Assembly (NCBI RefSeq): GCF_003573695.1
Contig: NC_039358.1
Span: 156,292,920-156,356,919 of the forward strand
From: Papaver somniferum
Taxonomy: Eukaryota > Streptophyta > Magnoliopsida > Ranunculales > Papaveraceae
Direction of reading: 5' to 3'
DNA: 64,000 nt
Below the pieces are notes generated by a model. The model ran no database searches. It was not told the DNA's origin and saw only the letters and a list, made by a program, of their open reading frames with translations. Below, piece by piece: positions 1-10,258 of the stretch. A program made the position numbers and the translations under genes. How positions within the stretch are numbered: position 1 is the first letter of the stretch; every line of letters starts with the position of its first letter.

Positions 1-540
1 ACCTGCAGATGATTTGCTTAAACAAAAATTTAAAGACGTCTGTATCTCTAATTCTTTCCAAAGCTCTTGCTTCCACCCACTTGGTGAAGTAGTCCGTAGT
101 CACGATAAGGTATTTTCTTTTCGATGTCTCCTCTATCAAAGGTCCAACAATATCAACCCCCCATTTGGCGAACGACCATGGGCTGATAACTGAGTTGAGC
201 TCCGTTGATGGTGTTTTAATCTTCCTTGCAAAGTGTTGGCATCTTTCGCAGCACTTAGCCACGTTCTTTGAGTCTTCGTCCATGCTTAGACAATAGTATC
301 CTTGCATCTTGGCTTTGATCGCCAATGACCTTCTTCCACTATGGTTGCCAGCTTCTCCGCTGTGTATATCATGTAGTATTTTTATGCCTTCGGTTTGTGA
401 GAGGCACCGCATCAGAAGTCCGATAAATGACCTTCTGTACAGTATTCCATCACGTAGGCTATACAATGCTGCCTTTGACTCAAGCTTCTTTGACATCTGC
501 TGGTAAGGTACCTTTGTCAAGGTACTGGTGAATTGGGATT
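1..540 (-). pseudogene. G1 integrase, N-terminal and start of catalytic core (cut by window edge)
   Basis: The minus-strand translation gives an HHCC zinc-binding module (IHSGEAGNHSG, then KCCERCQHFAR). It is followed by the first part of the DDE core, with WGVDIVGP holding the first catalytic Asp and TTDYFTKWVEA after it. Integrase inserts the cDNA copy into the genome. The second Asp and the Glu lie beyond position 1, so activity cannot be judged. It follows the RNase H region as expected for gypsy elements. Confidence 0.85.
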
Positions 541-702
541 GTCCAATCATCTTCCGCTTCGTCTTTGTTGCTTTCTTCCGACATGGACTGGTCTTCGTCA
601 ACTTCGTTATCTGGTTCTTCTACCTCTTCGTGTTCTTCCTTTTCTGATTCCTTCATCCGAGTTTGTCGGCCAAGGTTTCCTCAACACCCGAGATTGGTCC
701 TT

Positions 703-1764
703 CTATCGAAGGTTCATATATCCTCCCAATTTGCACGGATGTGGTATTTCTGTCCCCAGCATTGATGATATGAATGCTAAGGCGTCTGCATGCCTGTTGT
801 CTTTTCGACAGACGTGTCTGAATGTGACTTTGTTGATCTTTGATGCATCCTCCTGAGTTAATCTTAGGTAAGAAGACAGTATTGGATCCAGAGTTTGATA
901 TTTGAGTTCTATTTGTCTAATGACCAACTGTGAGTCACTAGTTAAGCGAACATCTGATAAGCCTAGCTCTTGTACCAAGCGTAGGCCATGTATGACTGCC
1001 TCATACTGCGTGATGTTATTAGTGTATTGTTCGAATTCTAACCTGAATGCATAGATGATTCGGTCTTCAGTAGGGGTTGTTATTACAATCCCTATGCCTG
1101 CGCCTTCTCTGTTGGAGGAGCCATCTACGAATATCTCCCACCTTCGTGAATTCTGTGGTTCCAAGAGATCTTCTGGTTCCGTATTATCTTCCTCCATTCC
1201 TGGGATGTCGTCTATCTCTGCTTCGTCGTTGAGAGGTAGGTCCGCTAGGAAGTCTGCTAAGATTTGTGATTTCTCAGCTTTCCTTGTTTCGAAAATTATG
1301 TGAAACTGTTTGATCATGGTGTTCCATTTCTCCACCCTTCCAATTTTCTCCGTGTTGTCGAGGATTTGACTTATCTGAGCTTTTGTGAAGACTCGGATGG
1401 TGTGTGTATCGAAATATATCCTTAGCTTCTGTGTTGCCACTACTAAGGCGTATATGAGTTGATCCACATTGGTATAGTTACGCTCCGCTGAACTGAGTGT
1501 CTTGTTGATGTAGTGTACATGCTTTTCTCCTTTCCCCTGGTCTCGTACCAATATTGTGGTCACATTGTAGCTTGTTGCTGCTAAGTATAAGGTGAGTATC
1601 TCACCTGGCTCCGGTTTCTGCAGGATGGGTACTGATGCTAAGTACTCTTTGATCTTGTGAAAGGCTTGTTCACATTCTGTGGTCCATGTAAACCTGTTTC
1701 CTTTCCTTAGCGTATCGAAAAATTCTTTGCATTTATCCGACGACCTTGCTATGAATCTTCCCAT
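703..1764 (-). CDS. G1 RNase H (connection) plus second archaeal-type RNase H
   Basis: The 353-aa frame starts at the end of the RT thumb (MGRFIARSSDKC). It continues through the gypsy RNase H-like region (LYLAATSYNVTTILV, YTNVDQLIYALV) and then a second RNase H with WEIFVDGSS, TSDSQLVIRQI and RKDNRHADALA. The second domain is characteristic of Tat-lineage plant elements and resembles archaeal or plant RVT_3-type RNase H. The expected catalytic Glu in the NNxxEYEA block reads Gln (codon at 1006-1008), which predicts loss of hydrolysis. A frameshift separates this frame from the upstream RT frame, so this is a surviving segment of a broken polyprotein. Confidence 0.85.
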   Translation of the reverse strand: MGRFIARSSDKCKEFFDTLRKGNRFTWTTECEQAFHKIKEYLASVPILQKPEPGEILTLYLAATSYNVTTILVRDQGKGEKHVHYINKTLSSAERNYTNVDQLIYALVVATQKLRIYFDTHTIRVFTKAQISQILDNTEKIGRVEKWNTMIKQFHIIFETRKAEKSQILADFLADLPLNDEAEIDDIPGMEEDNTEPEDLLEPQNSRRWEIFVDGSSNREGAGIGIVITTPTEDRIIYAFRLEFEQYTNNITQYEAVIHGLRLVQELGLSDVRLTSDSQLVIRQIELKYQTLDPILSSYLRLTQEDASKINKVTFRHVCRKDNRHADALAFISSMLGTEIPHPCKLGGYMNLR

Positions 1765-1792
1765 GGAAGCTAATTAATATTCCATTTAGCTT

Positions 1793-2650
1793 TTATACTC
1801 CTTTTAAAGTTTGTGGAGATGGAATCTCCACTATTGCTCTGACCCTTTCGGGGCCTACTTCTATTCCTCGCTTAGTTACCAAGTATCCCAAGAATTTTCC
1901 TGAGGTTACTCCGAATGCGCATTTCTCCAGGTTCACCTTCATGTGGAAATTTCTCATGGCATCGAATATTTCCCTTAGGTTTGACATGTGGTTTTTTGCT
2001 TCTTTGCTATTGACGAGCATATCGTCCACGTAGACCTCCAGTATCTTGCCTATCCATGGCTTAAATATTTTGTCTACTAATCGCTGGTATGTTGCCCCCG
2101 CGTTCTTTAGTCCAAAAGGCATCCTTGTATAGCAATACAATCCTCGTGGGGTAAAGAACGCAGTATGATCCTGATCTTCTTTTGCAAGGGCTATTTGGTT
2201 ATAGCCTGAGTATCCATCCATGAAGGATAGACTCTGGTGGCCTTCGGTTGCATTGACCAGTTGGTCGATGTTTGGCAGTGGGTAGCTGTCCTTGGGGCAC
2301 GCTTTGTTGAGATTGCTAAAGTCAATGCAAATGCGCACGCCTCCGTTCTTTTTTGGTACGATGACCATGTTAGATATCCACATAGGATATTTGACTTATC
2401 GTATGAATCCTGCTGCAATTAGCTTTTGCAACTCCTTTTCTATCGCTTCATGATAGATGTCTGCTACCTTGCGGATGCGTTGCTTGAATGGTGGCATTTC
2501 CGGTTTGAGCCGAAGGTGGTGTGAAACCAAATTCGGGTCAATTCCTGGCATATCTTCCATTGACCATGCGAAGACGTTTGTGTATTCTCTTAGTAACCTT
2601 TTTTGTTGCATCTCCTCTTCCTCTTCAAGTAAGGTTCCAATGTTGAGCAT
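1793..2650 (-). pseudogene. G1 reverse transcriptase
   Basis: Two in-frame segments (2396-2650 and 1793-2383) are separated by a single TAA where related copies have Glu in IREVKYP-type sequence. Recognisable RT blocks are NMVIVPKKNGGVRICIDF, ACPKDSYPLP, HTAFFTPRGLYCYTRMPFG and the catalytic EVYVDDMLV box. The upstream piece holds the conserved gypsy linker DMPGIDPNLVSHHL and PFKQRIRK. The enzyme copies element RNA into cDNA in virus-like particles. The nonsense codon, and the frameshift before the RNase H frame, make this copy non-functional. Confidence 0.9.
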
Positions 2651-3635
2651 TTTTGGTTATGTCTCCGTTCCGATGTTGATTTCTTCGTTGGTTCCACCGG
2701 TGAGCAGGTTTGTTTTTGAGGTCGTTGAGGAATTCTTTTCTGTAATTGTCATTTGGCGGAGACGTATGCCCTTGGAGTGGCGGAGATGCTTGTCTCTGGA
2801 ACTGAGATGGCTTCGGGTACTGAGAAGCTTCGTCCTTCACCTCCTTAGTGTTTGCTTTGCGTCTTTTTCTTTCGTGCTGCTGGGCAGCGACTCTTTCTTT
2901 GTTGGGTCCGATCTCTGTTAGGTTGCATATCCTTGCGTCTTGCTGGTCACCTTTGATTTCTATTTCACCCATGGGTGTAGGAAATCATAGGTATTGATGA
3001 TATGTCGAAGCTGTTCCACATAATCTATGGACCCATAGCCTGCCCATGATTACATTGTAGGGCGAAGGTGCTTCCACCATGCAGAACCGTGTATTGGTTA
3101 CTAAGGGCCCTGCATGTACTTGCAAGACAATTTATCGCTTTGGTATAGAGAATGCTCCATTAAAACCGTATATTGTGCAAGTAGAAGAATCTATCTGGTC
3201 CGCTGTCAAACCCATGCGTAGGTAGGGTTCATAAAACAGTACATTTAAAGAACTTCCCCCGTCAACAAGGACCTTCGCAACGTTCCATCCATGTATTGGA
3301 AGAGTGATCACTAGTGGATCGTTGTGCATTTCGACCTCCTGGTTGACGTCTTTTGTTGAGAATGTTAATGGCGTGGCCATCCATTCTTCCCAAGTGCTAG
3401 TAGGTGGTCCACTTAGCTTGAACACCTCGTGGGCTTCTAGCTTTTTTCTGTTTCGAGCTAACTCGAGGATATCTTCGAGCAGTTCTTCTTGACCTCCGCT
3501 GGAAAAGGTGATCATGTTGATGTATTTGCCGTTCTGAGGTAATTCTACCCTTTTTTTCGGGGCCTCCTCAGTTTCAGCTGCCTGTAGTTGTACGTACTCC
3601 ATTAATTTGCCTTCGTCTATGAATCTCTGGATCAC
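2625..3635 (-). pseudogene. G1 aspartic protease region and linker
   Basis: The segment at 3132-3635 carries VLVDGGSSLNVLFY, matching the retropepsin active-site region, with DGGSS in place of the usual DTGSS. It continues with TCTIYGFNGAF and ends at a stop. Reading on in the minus strand through 2973-3131 gives further protease-like sequence (EAPSPYNVIMGR). The 2625-2972 frame is a charged linker leading into RT. The protease normally processes the Gag-Pol polyprotein. The Thr-to-Gly change next to the catalytic Asp is seen in many plant gypsy copies, and I do not treat it as inactivating by itself. Confidence 0.75.
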
Positions 3636-3977
3636 GTTTCGTAAGTGGTAGCATGCATCAGTTGTATGCCCGTAGTATTGGTGGTAAGCACAATACTCCT
3701 TGGCCTCCTTCGTCTTGTCTGCCTGCTTTCCCCTAGTATTAGGGTAAGGAAAGCCCGACTTTGCTCCCTCCTTGCTGAGAATGTGAGAGAACGTTGTATT
3801 CAGCTTCGTGTAGATTTTATCTACGAATTCTTCTCTTCCTTTTCCTCTTTTGCCATCTCCGTATTTGGATCGTTTGTCTCGAGAGTTGATCCTTCCCCCG
3901 ACTTCGTTTTGTCGCTTAGGTATATCCGAAATTGGTTCCAGAGAGTTGGTATGTTGTGGAGCTGTTGTCGCTTTTGC

Positions 3978-5198
3978 TCATGCCCTGGGGTTGTCCTTAT
4001 GGATTTCTTCGAGTCTGATGTAGCGGTCTTGGACAACCCTGAGCTCTCCTTCGGAATCGAGGGCTCTGTTGTGAATCTCCACAAAGATGGCTAAGGTTCT
4101 ATCAAGTCCATACTTATAGAAGTTAATGCTAATGTCTGGATTGACTTTTCCAATTGCTAGGCACGTCTTTCGCCACATGTCTATGTACTGCATCAATATT
4201 TCCCGGGGTCCGATAGCTAAAGCAAATAGCCTATCTAACGCTGTCTTTGTTGATTTTTTGTACATGTATGTCTCCAAAAACACCGTAGACAATTGCTCAA
4301 AAGAGTCAATTGAGTTTGTTTGTAAATTGTCATACCAGGTTAGTGCGGATCCCGTTAAGCTTGCAGGGAAGTACCTACAAATTACTACCTCATCTCTTTC
4401 CCAATGGGCAAGGACACGAGTGTAATACCGTAGGTGGGATGTGGGATCTGAGGTACCGTTGTATGCTTGGAACATAGGTACCGGGCATTTCAGAGGGATG
4501 GGTTCCCTCAAAATACGAAAAGACAATGGGGATGTGGTTGCCTCTTGAAGCACTTCTTCTAACCTTGCACCTACGTGGCCAGTTTTTAGTCCTTGTATTT
4601 CCTTCCGCATTTTCTCCATCTGCTCCATAACCATGTTCACATTGTGAGCGTCTTTGGAAAATGCTTCGTCGTAGTAGGATTGAGAGGGCTTATATGTTGA
4701 ATCCGTCTCGTCTGGATCGTGGTGCGCTCTCCTGGATCCCCTAGGTTGATTGGCCTTTGGTGTGTTGAGATCCACCCTGCGTCTTCCTTAGATAGCTCCG
4801 TTTTCACGCCTCTTTGGTGAAGGGTGAGCTTGGGAGCCTTCGACCTGTATGTCCAGCATACCTTTAAGGTTCTGGTTCTCTTGGGACATCTCATGCATTA
4901 CATCCTCCCGCTCCTTGTTACGGAGTAGCAAGGCTGCTACTTGTGCCGCCATTTGGTCTTCGTTGTGGATTACACCACCCTGAGGAGTGTTGTCAGCCGG
5001 ATCCTCAGAGTTATCCGCTCCTTCTTCTATAACGGGTGTGTCTGGATCTATCTGGATTGGAGTTAGGTTTCCCAACCCTCGTCCCGTCGGAGCTAAGGTT
5101 CTGGGTAAACCTGTGTTGGCCGTAGGTGGCTTCATAGTGGTGGGATGCTCTGGTAATGGCATGTCGTAAAGCGTTTGAGATCCCGATGTTTGCCCCAT
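3978..5198 (-). pseudogene. G1 gag
   Basis: Two frames (4788-5198 and 3978-4775) are in the same register, separated by one in-frame stop. The N-terminal part is Pro/Thr-rich and acidic. The C-terminal part is the Retrotrans_gag capsid-like domain, with IPLKCPVPMFQAYNGTSDP, YTRVLAHWERDEVVICRYF and LTGSALTWYDNL, then an alpha-helical segment with AIGPREILMQYIDMW. The protein would form the particle that packages element RNA. Context is 5' leader on the right and protease on the left. No CCHC knuckle was found in the readable frame. Confidence 0.85.
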
Positions 5199-5941
5199 CC
5201 CTTTAGCAGGAACAGGTGATTTATTAGCAATCGTTCTTCTTGCTATTTCGCTTTGTTCGTCCTCTGCTTACGTTCTTTGATTCGCTTGAGACGGCTTTTG
5301 AGATCTCTCTATAGTAAGTGCTGGTCGTGAGCTTGTTGGTACATCATTTGGTTTCTGCATACCTTCGGCTTTTGTTATCCTGCGGTTACAGAAATTCGAA
5401 AAAATCTGCTACTTGGGTGCCTTCGTTAAAAGTAGCAGTTAATGCTCTGACACAGAAGACGGCTAAGCAGCTTTTTTAGAGAAAGGATTGAAATAACGTC
5501 TTTGAAAGACAGGTATTAAATTATTATGACACCTTTGGAAAAAACAACCTTAAACGTTGAAAACCAATTAAAAAGGGGTGTCAGATCTTCGCAAAAAACA
5601 AGGTTATTAAATGCTTGAGAAGATCTTTCTTCCTTAAAATCTTCACTGATATTCCTCTGTCAGTCAAAGGTTCTCAGATCTAAAAGATGCTTTGTTTGAA
5701 AAGGTTGTTTTAGTATAAAATAAAGATTTTAACGTTTTGTGAGTACGTTTTTCTGAAAATTTTTGTAGATGTGTAACAAGGTACGTCTTTAGAGGCTATG
5801 AACTCAAAGAACATACACTAATAATGGATGAACAAATCACTAGAAAGTGAGATTCATCGTTTTGGAACACAGATCCCTTCGTTTCAGAAGATACATAAGT
5901 TAAAGATAAAACTATGTCTAAACTCAAGCTTGTGAGCAAAA
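5199..5941 (-). other. G1 untranslated leader between PBS and gag
   Basis: About 740 bases without a long reading frame on either strand lie between the PBS and the first gag methionine. A long leader of this kind usually carries packaging signals. I see no convincing secondary motif beyond AT-rich runs. Confidence 0.6.
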
Positions 5942-5955
5942 CACGGTGGGCGCCA
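5942..5955 (-). promoter_or_regulatory. G1 primer binding site
   Basis: The minus strand reads TGGCGCCCACCGTG, three bases after the LTR end. The TGG start complements the CCA end of a tRNA. This TGGCGCC class is common in plant gypsy elements. I do not assign the tRNA species. Confidence 0.75.
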
Positions 5956-5958
5956 AAC

Positions 5959-6864
5959 TGTGACTACTCGTTTTCCCGTAGTCTACGTAATGTATACAGC
6001 TCAGAGAATCATATACTACGTAGTATTGATACCTCTGTTGAACTGATAATGCTAAATAATAAAAGGTATTCAAGATCACAATAATAACAAAGAACACAAA
6101 TATAATGTAAAAGCTTCTAAGTTATCATGAGACACAAAAGATTACGTGGTTCGACTTTCGTCTACGTCCACGGGGTAATGAGTGATTGTTTTGTATTAAG
6201 TATGGTGGTTACAAAGATCTTAAATGCTTCCCAAAGTAATAGAGAAAACTCAAGTTGAAGAATACTTAAGTTTCTAAACATTAAAGAGGTATAAGCTTAA
6301 GACTAGATCTTCTCTCCTAGATATTGAATGCCTTTAGTTTGTTGGTGAGGCTTGGTATTTATAGCCCCTTTTGCTCCAGGTATATCTTTGCTGCCTTTGG
6401 GTCCATCGTCTGCTGATATACCTTTAGTACAAATAGTACCTTCGTTCGCCGCTTGCCTTATCCAGTCGAACCTTGCCATATCAGCTGACCCACGTTCCTT
6501 CGGGAACTCCCCAACCTTAGTATAGGTTGTACCTTCGTTCACCGCCAGCTTCTGCCAATTAGGTTCTGCTACATAGTCTTTCTCCACGTGATCTGATTAT
6601 GCGTGTAGATAAGAGATTTGTGCATTTAATGCCGATTAGATATATCATCTACCTTTGTCCCCTCGCCAGCTGCCTCCTTGTAGACTAGGTTTTTACTCTT
6701 CTCATATCAACCGTCGAGGCATCCTTTCTTGGGACGAGATAAAGTAGATCTGCGAAGGTATCCTTTGTTACTCAGGCTTCTTTGTAAAGCGAGGGCTACA
6801 CAATTAATCTTGTATGCGGTCACTAAGATCGTGACACGTGCTCCGCAGAATATTGGTATTCACA
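5959..6864 (-). repeat. G1 5' LTR
   Basis: The left boundary is TGTGAC, next to the PBS, and the right boundary is ATTCACA, so the repeat runs TGTGA...TCACA as expected for LTR ends (about 906 bp). The minus strand contains GGCTATAAATACC near 6352-6364 as a TATA box. The right end is inferred from the terminal inverted repeat, because the partner LTR is outside the window. Confidence 0.7.
6352..6364 (-). promoter_or_regulatory. TATA box of the G1 LTR promoter
   Basis: The minus strand reads CTATAAATA inside the 5' LTR, about 400 bases upstream of the PBS. That is the normal place for the U3 core promoter. Confidence 0.6.
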
Positions 6865-7030
6865 AACCAAAAGAAAACCAATACCTATTCTGTCAGCAGC
6901 TTCAGCAATATGAGCAAAATGATCATCAAATACCTATAAGATTTCCTTGAATTTTCACGAAGAAGCACTTAGGTCGATTTCAAAAAATCGAAGATTTCCC
7001 ATCGAAATCTTGTTGATGTTCCAGGGATGA

Positions 7031-7793
7031 TTATTCAGAATCATCACCATTGTTCTCATTGCTTCGCTGAATGTCTGAATTTTCAGTTGCACTATCATAA
7101 CCGTCGTCGTCGTCATCGTCGTCGATTCCCATCTCATCATCGTTGTACTGATTGCTATACTGACTGCCTGTTTCAGTTGCACTTCCATAACCTCTATCAC
7201 CTGCATTTTCACTTCCTTCATCATCTTCATTCTCTTCCTCCAAATCTCCAACCTCAACTGGTTCACCATTCTCATCAAGACCATCAATTGTTTCTCCATC
7301 AGAATCAACATCCAGTCTCTCATTTATGGTTCTTGCAAAAAGCCGAGGGATTGCTTTTTCTGCTAAGTATCTTTCATACCATGCATCCTCCAGCTTCTTT
7401 TCTCTTCCTCCTTTGTTTCTCTGTCTCAGAATTTCTCTCATGATCATCACTTCTCTCAAAATCATTCTCTTTCTCTTCAGAATCACTTTCGGTTGCATTG
7501 CGGGTCTTTCTCCAAAAAAATCGTCTCCCCTCATGTCTCGCCTCTCTTTCTCTAGCTTTCCTCACATCTCTTGCGATTCTCTTCCTCTTCCATAGTTCAT
7601 ATTGTGGAGCATTTTCCTGACGAACTCTTTCGTACTCAATCTGACGATTTCTCTTGTCAATCTCTTGTTGTAGAAAAACCCTCAAATTCTCCAACTCTCT
7701 AGTACACAGAGTCTTGACAACTTTCTTGGCGAAGTTAAAAGATGCAGAAGGCTAATTATCTCCGTTAGCATTGTTTCCTCCTTGATCACCCAT
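7031..7793 (-). pseudogene. Broken gene for an Arg/Glu-rich then acidic protein, family unknown
   Basis: An ATG near 7791 begins MGDQGGNNANGDN, followed by an in-frame stop. The same frame reads on as a highly charged alpha-helical stretch (KAREREARHEGRRFF). Near 7380-7400 the coding signal moves to the next frame (KLEDAWYERYLAEKAIPRL) and ends in an acidic tail rich in Asp, Glu, Ser and Asn up to 7031. One stop and one frameshift mark it as a pseudogene. I do not recognise the family. It could be the remnant of another element's extra ORF or a small nuclear protein gene. It lies outside the G1 LTR. Confidence 0.5.
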
Positions 7794-8023
7794 TATCTCT
7801 AGTCTATGTTTTTCTTAATTTCCTTGCCTGATCTTTTAGGATGATTTTTGTATATTTTGGAAAATCTCTGTTTAATTTCCTTTTGTAGAGAAGATGCCAC
7901 TAATAGTCATTTAAGGCATTCGTTGGAACGTCTCATCCCTTAGCTATTCACGCCTATTCAAAGGCATGCGCAACAAGTCCTAAACCCATCATAACTCCTC
8001 CTTAACTCCTTCACTCCAACATT

Positions 8024-8134
8024 GCTAATGGGAGTGTACCAAATTAGTGGGGGGTGTCCAAAATCATATAAGAGAAAACTGGTCTTGCCTTGGGGCTAGT
8101 ACGCCCCCCACTAATTTGGTACACCCCCATTAGC
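8024..8134. repeat. 111-bp perfect-loop hairpin, MITE-like
   Basis: The left arm 8024-8056 (starting GCTAATGGGAGTGTACC) and the right arm 8102-8134 are inverted copies about 33 bases long with very few mismatches, around a spacer of about 45 bases. Long terminal inverted repeats with no coding capacity fit a MITE or a foldback element. No clear target duplication is visible at the ends, so the superfamily is not assigned. Confidence 0.6.
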
Positions 8135-8235
8135 CTAATTGTAGACTCTTCCGATTTTCAATATCTAATAACTTCCATTAAGGGGTTGATAGACAGTTCA
8201 ACCAAACACTAATTATCATATTTTATTTTTGGTAG

Positions 8236-8324
8236 ATACTGAAGAGCCAGCACCTGTTGAGAGGCATTATATGCGCTGGTATACTGCATCTATAATGGCA
8301 GTGTTCACACCTGAAATGGCTTAA
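8236..8324 (+). pseudogene. Possible last-exon fragment of a transposon or mobile-domain gene
   Basis: After an intron-like T-rich stretch ending GGTAG, an open frame reads ERHYMRWYTASIMAVFTP and stops at TAA. The YMRWY pattern recalls the end of plant mobile domain proteins, but the piece is only about 30 codons long. Neighbouring sequence is AT-rich and non-coding. Low confidence. Confidence 0.2.
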
Positions 8325-8353
8325 CATTCATGAGTTTTTTTCGTGTACAAAAA

Positions 8354-8632
8354 ATGGTCAAACATAATAGGTCAACATATGTCAAACAAATTAGGTCAAA
8401 CCTGACAAGTCAAGAAAAATAAAATCAACACACTTGTGTATATTTATTTAATTTAATTTAGTTAAAATATGGGCCATATCTTCACTTAAACTGCAACATG
8501 GTTTGGTTCAGGCATCATGCCATATCTCAATACCCTGGTCCCTGAGTCCTGACCAATAACTAATTATTCAACTAATGTCAAACAAATTAGGTCAAATAAA
8601 ATAGGTCAAGCAAAATAAAATCAACAATGTGC
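8354..8632 (+). repeat. Short direct repeats based on AGGTCAA
   Basis: The block GTCAAACAAATTAGGTCAAA occurs at 8381-8400 and, nearly entire, at 8577-8595, with further AGGTCAA words around both. This looks like an old local duplication in non-coding DNA. Confidence 0.4.
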
Positions 8633-8726
8633 CACATAATGCCTAAATTTTAAAGAAAAATAAAAAGGTCTAGGGGGTTTCGAACCTCCGACCTCAAACT
8701 TACTTAAACTAAAGTGAATTTTGTGC

Positions 8727-10258
8727 CACCGAAAAAGAGAATCTCCCGTGTCAAAAAGAAATCACATTTCTACACATAAGCATGAAGACACTTGGGATGA
8801 TAATGATGATATTCCTCAATGCTACAAATGTAGAGGATTTGGTCATATTTCTCCGGATTGTCCAACTAAGGATAACCAATGGAAAAGAAATGCATATAAT
8901 GCAGCCCTTGATTATTCCCCTGACGAGGATGATCAAGACTATATGGTGGATAATATTGCAACCATTGCAGAAGTCTCTAACTTTGAAATTCTTTCAACTC
9001 TAGATACTCAAGAAGAGTTTACTCCTTCGATTTTCAAAGAAGTGTTTCCATGTAAAGATAAAAGAACTCAGCTTTTTGAATTTGACATCAATGGAATAAA
9101 ATCATCGCTTGATTAACTCAAAAGGAGTTTTCTGAATGATAAAGAAAAATTTAACAAGCGACTGGAGAAAATCGAGGTCTTTCAATGTTCCAAAAAGGTA
9201 CAAGTATCTAAACTTATTCTCGACATTAAATGTTGTCAAGATGAGATAAGGAAGTTAAAAGCAAAAAATCAGAGACTGAGAGATAAACTCAATTGCTTTG
9301 GAAAGCCATCACCTGGTATGAATGCATCAAAAGGAAAGGAGGCAAGGTTAAATAAATTGAATCTAAATCCAGAAACCGGAATACTTCTGGTGTTTGTTTC
9401 CAATGCAAACAAAGAGGGAATTATCAAAAGCAATGTCCTAATACTAAACAAAGAGGGAGACTCTATAAATCCAAAAATTCAAGATCTAAGTCTATATCAA
9501 AAATCTCTTCTAAAAGGGAGAATAATATTTTCGAACATCAACATCTTACATCAAGATTAAGGGTTGAACCTAAAAGTTCAAACACAATAGCTTCTCAAAT
9601 CCTTAAGGATGTTGAAACCTTCAAAGGAAGAAAATTCAACCACCGAAAAATTACAACCTAATTGGTTATCATGAATCCTTACTTGTTACCCTCAAAAAGT
9701 TTACAGTAAGGATATGAATGTAAATATTTGGATAAAAATATTTCTAAAAATAATTTTCGGTTAAGAATTTTAATGAAATAATATTCTCAAATATTTTGAG
9801 AGAAAGTTCATGAACTTATAAGAGGACACACCACTTACTTCATTTTATAGACATAATGTCTACCAACTCTCGCAAAACCGAAAAAGTATGGACCATACTG
9901 TTTCCTAACAAGAAACTTCATCTCGAATCTTCTGATGGTGATTCAGATTTATCTCCAGAGCTTCATCAAGATGTTCCTAATGAAGAAATCTCTTCTCTCA
10001 ATGATAATCTTCTCAAAAATCTTTCACTAAAATTATATATAATCTTATGTGAAGTAAGGAACATGAAAAAGGATTTGAGAAAGGAAGTAAAGGAAGTCAA
10101 TGACAATGTTACTAGTCTTGAATCAAGACTAGTAATCATAGAAGATGATTGGAATCCTATTAAATCTTCTGATCCGGCTTCAACTTTGAAGGAAACTCTA
10201 AAAGGATAAAATTAGAGTTTCAAAAATTAAAAAAAATAAAATAGGCATCAGTTAATTG
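8727..10258 (+). pseudogene. Duplicated 3' half of element D gag plus following region (copy 1)
   Basis: From CACCGAAAAAG at 8727 to TTAATTG at 10258 this matches 13886-15414 closely along its length. It contains the zinc knuckle CYKCRGFGHISPDC, intact here although the first Cys is lost in copy 2, then an acidic region and a coiled-coil tail broken by a stop near 9115 and a later frameshift. The left end starts abruptly inside gag, so this is a rearranged fragment rather than an element with its own LTR. It shows that more than one D-type element existed at this locus, or that D suffered an internal duplication. Confidence 0.75.
9856..10209 (+). CDS. Small coiled-coil ORF downstream of D gag, copy 1 (intact)
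   Basis: A 117-codon frame begins MSTNSRKTEKVWTILFPNKK. It is acidic and predicted helical, with heptad-like Leu, Ile and Val spacing in EISSLNDNLLKNLSLKL and NVTSLESRLVIIEDDW. The same frame recurs in copy 2 with a premature stop near its start. It is not gag, PR, RT, RH or IN as I know them. It sits about 200 bases after the gag end, in the place where pol would begin in an autonomous copia element. Function unknown. Confidence 0.55.
   Translation: MSTNSRKTEKVWTILFPNKKLHLESSDGDSDLSPELHQDVPNEEISSLNDNLLKNLSLKLYIILCEVRNMKKDLRKEVKEVNDNVTSLESRLVIIEDDWNPIKSSDPASTLKETLKG

Larger units (their letters stand above)
1..6864 (-). mobile_element. G1: Tat-type Ty3/gypsy retrotransposon, 3' part beyond left edge
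   Basis: Read on the minus strand, the order is 5' LTR (right end), PBS, leader, gag, protease, reverse transcriptase, RNase H, a second RNase H and integrase, cut by the window edge. This domain order (PR-RT-RH-INT) defines Ty3/gypsy. The extra RNase H with VDGSS and SDSQLV motifs is the hallmark of the Tat lineage in plants. Several in-frame stops and frameshifts show that the copy is dead. The 3' LTR and therefore the target duplication lie outside the window, so age cannot be estimated. Confidence 0.9.

Noticed and set aside
533..856. Plus-strand 107-codon frame over the G1 RNase H and integrase region
   Set aside because: It is the reverse of well-supported minus-strand polyprotein sequence and shows no domain of its own.
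7027..7443. Plus-strand His-rich 138-codon frame (HHHRR-like)
   Set aside because: It is opposite the acidic tail of the minus-strand pseudogene. Reverse of Asp/Asn codons yields His-rich translation.
8660..8700. GGTTCGAAACC on the minus strand followed by T-rich sequence, like a tRNA or SINE B box
   Set aside because: No A box or cloverleaf could be built upstream at the right distance, and no poly-A or target duplication was visible.
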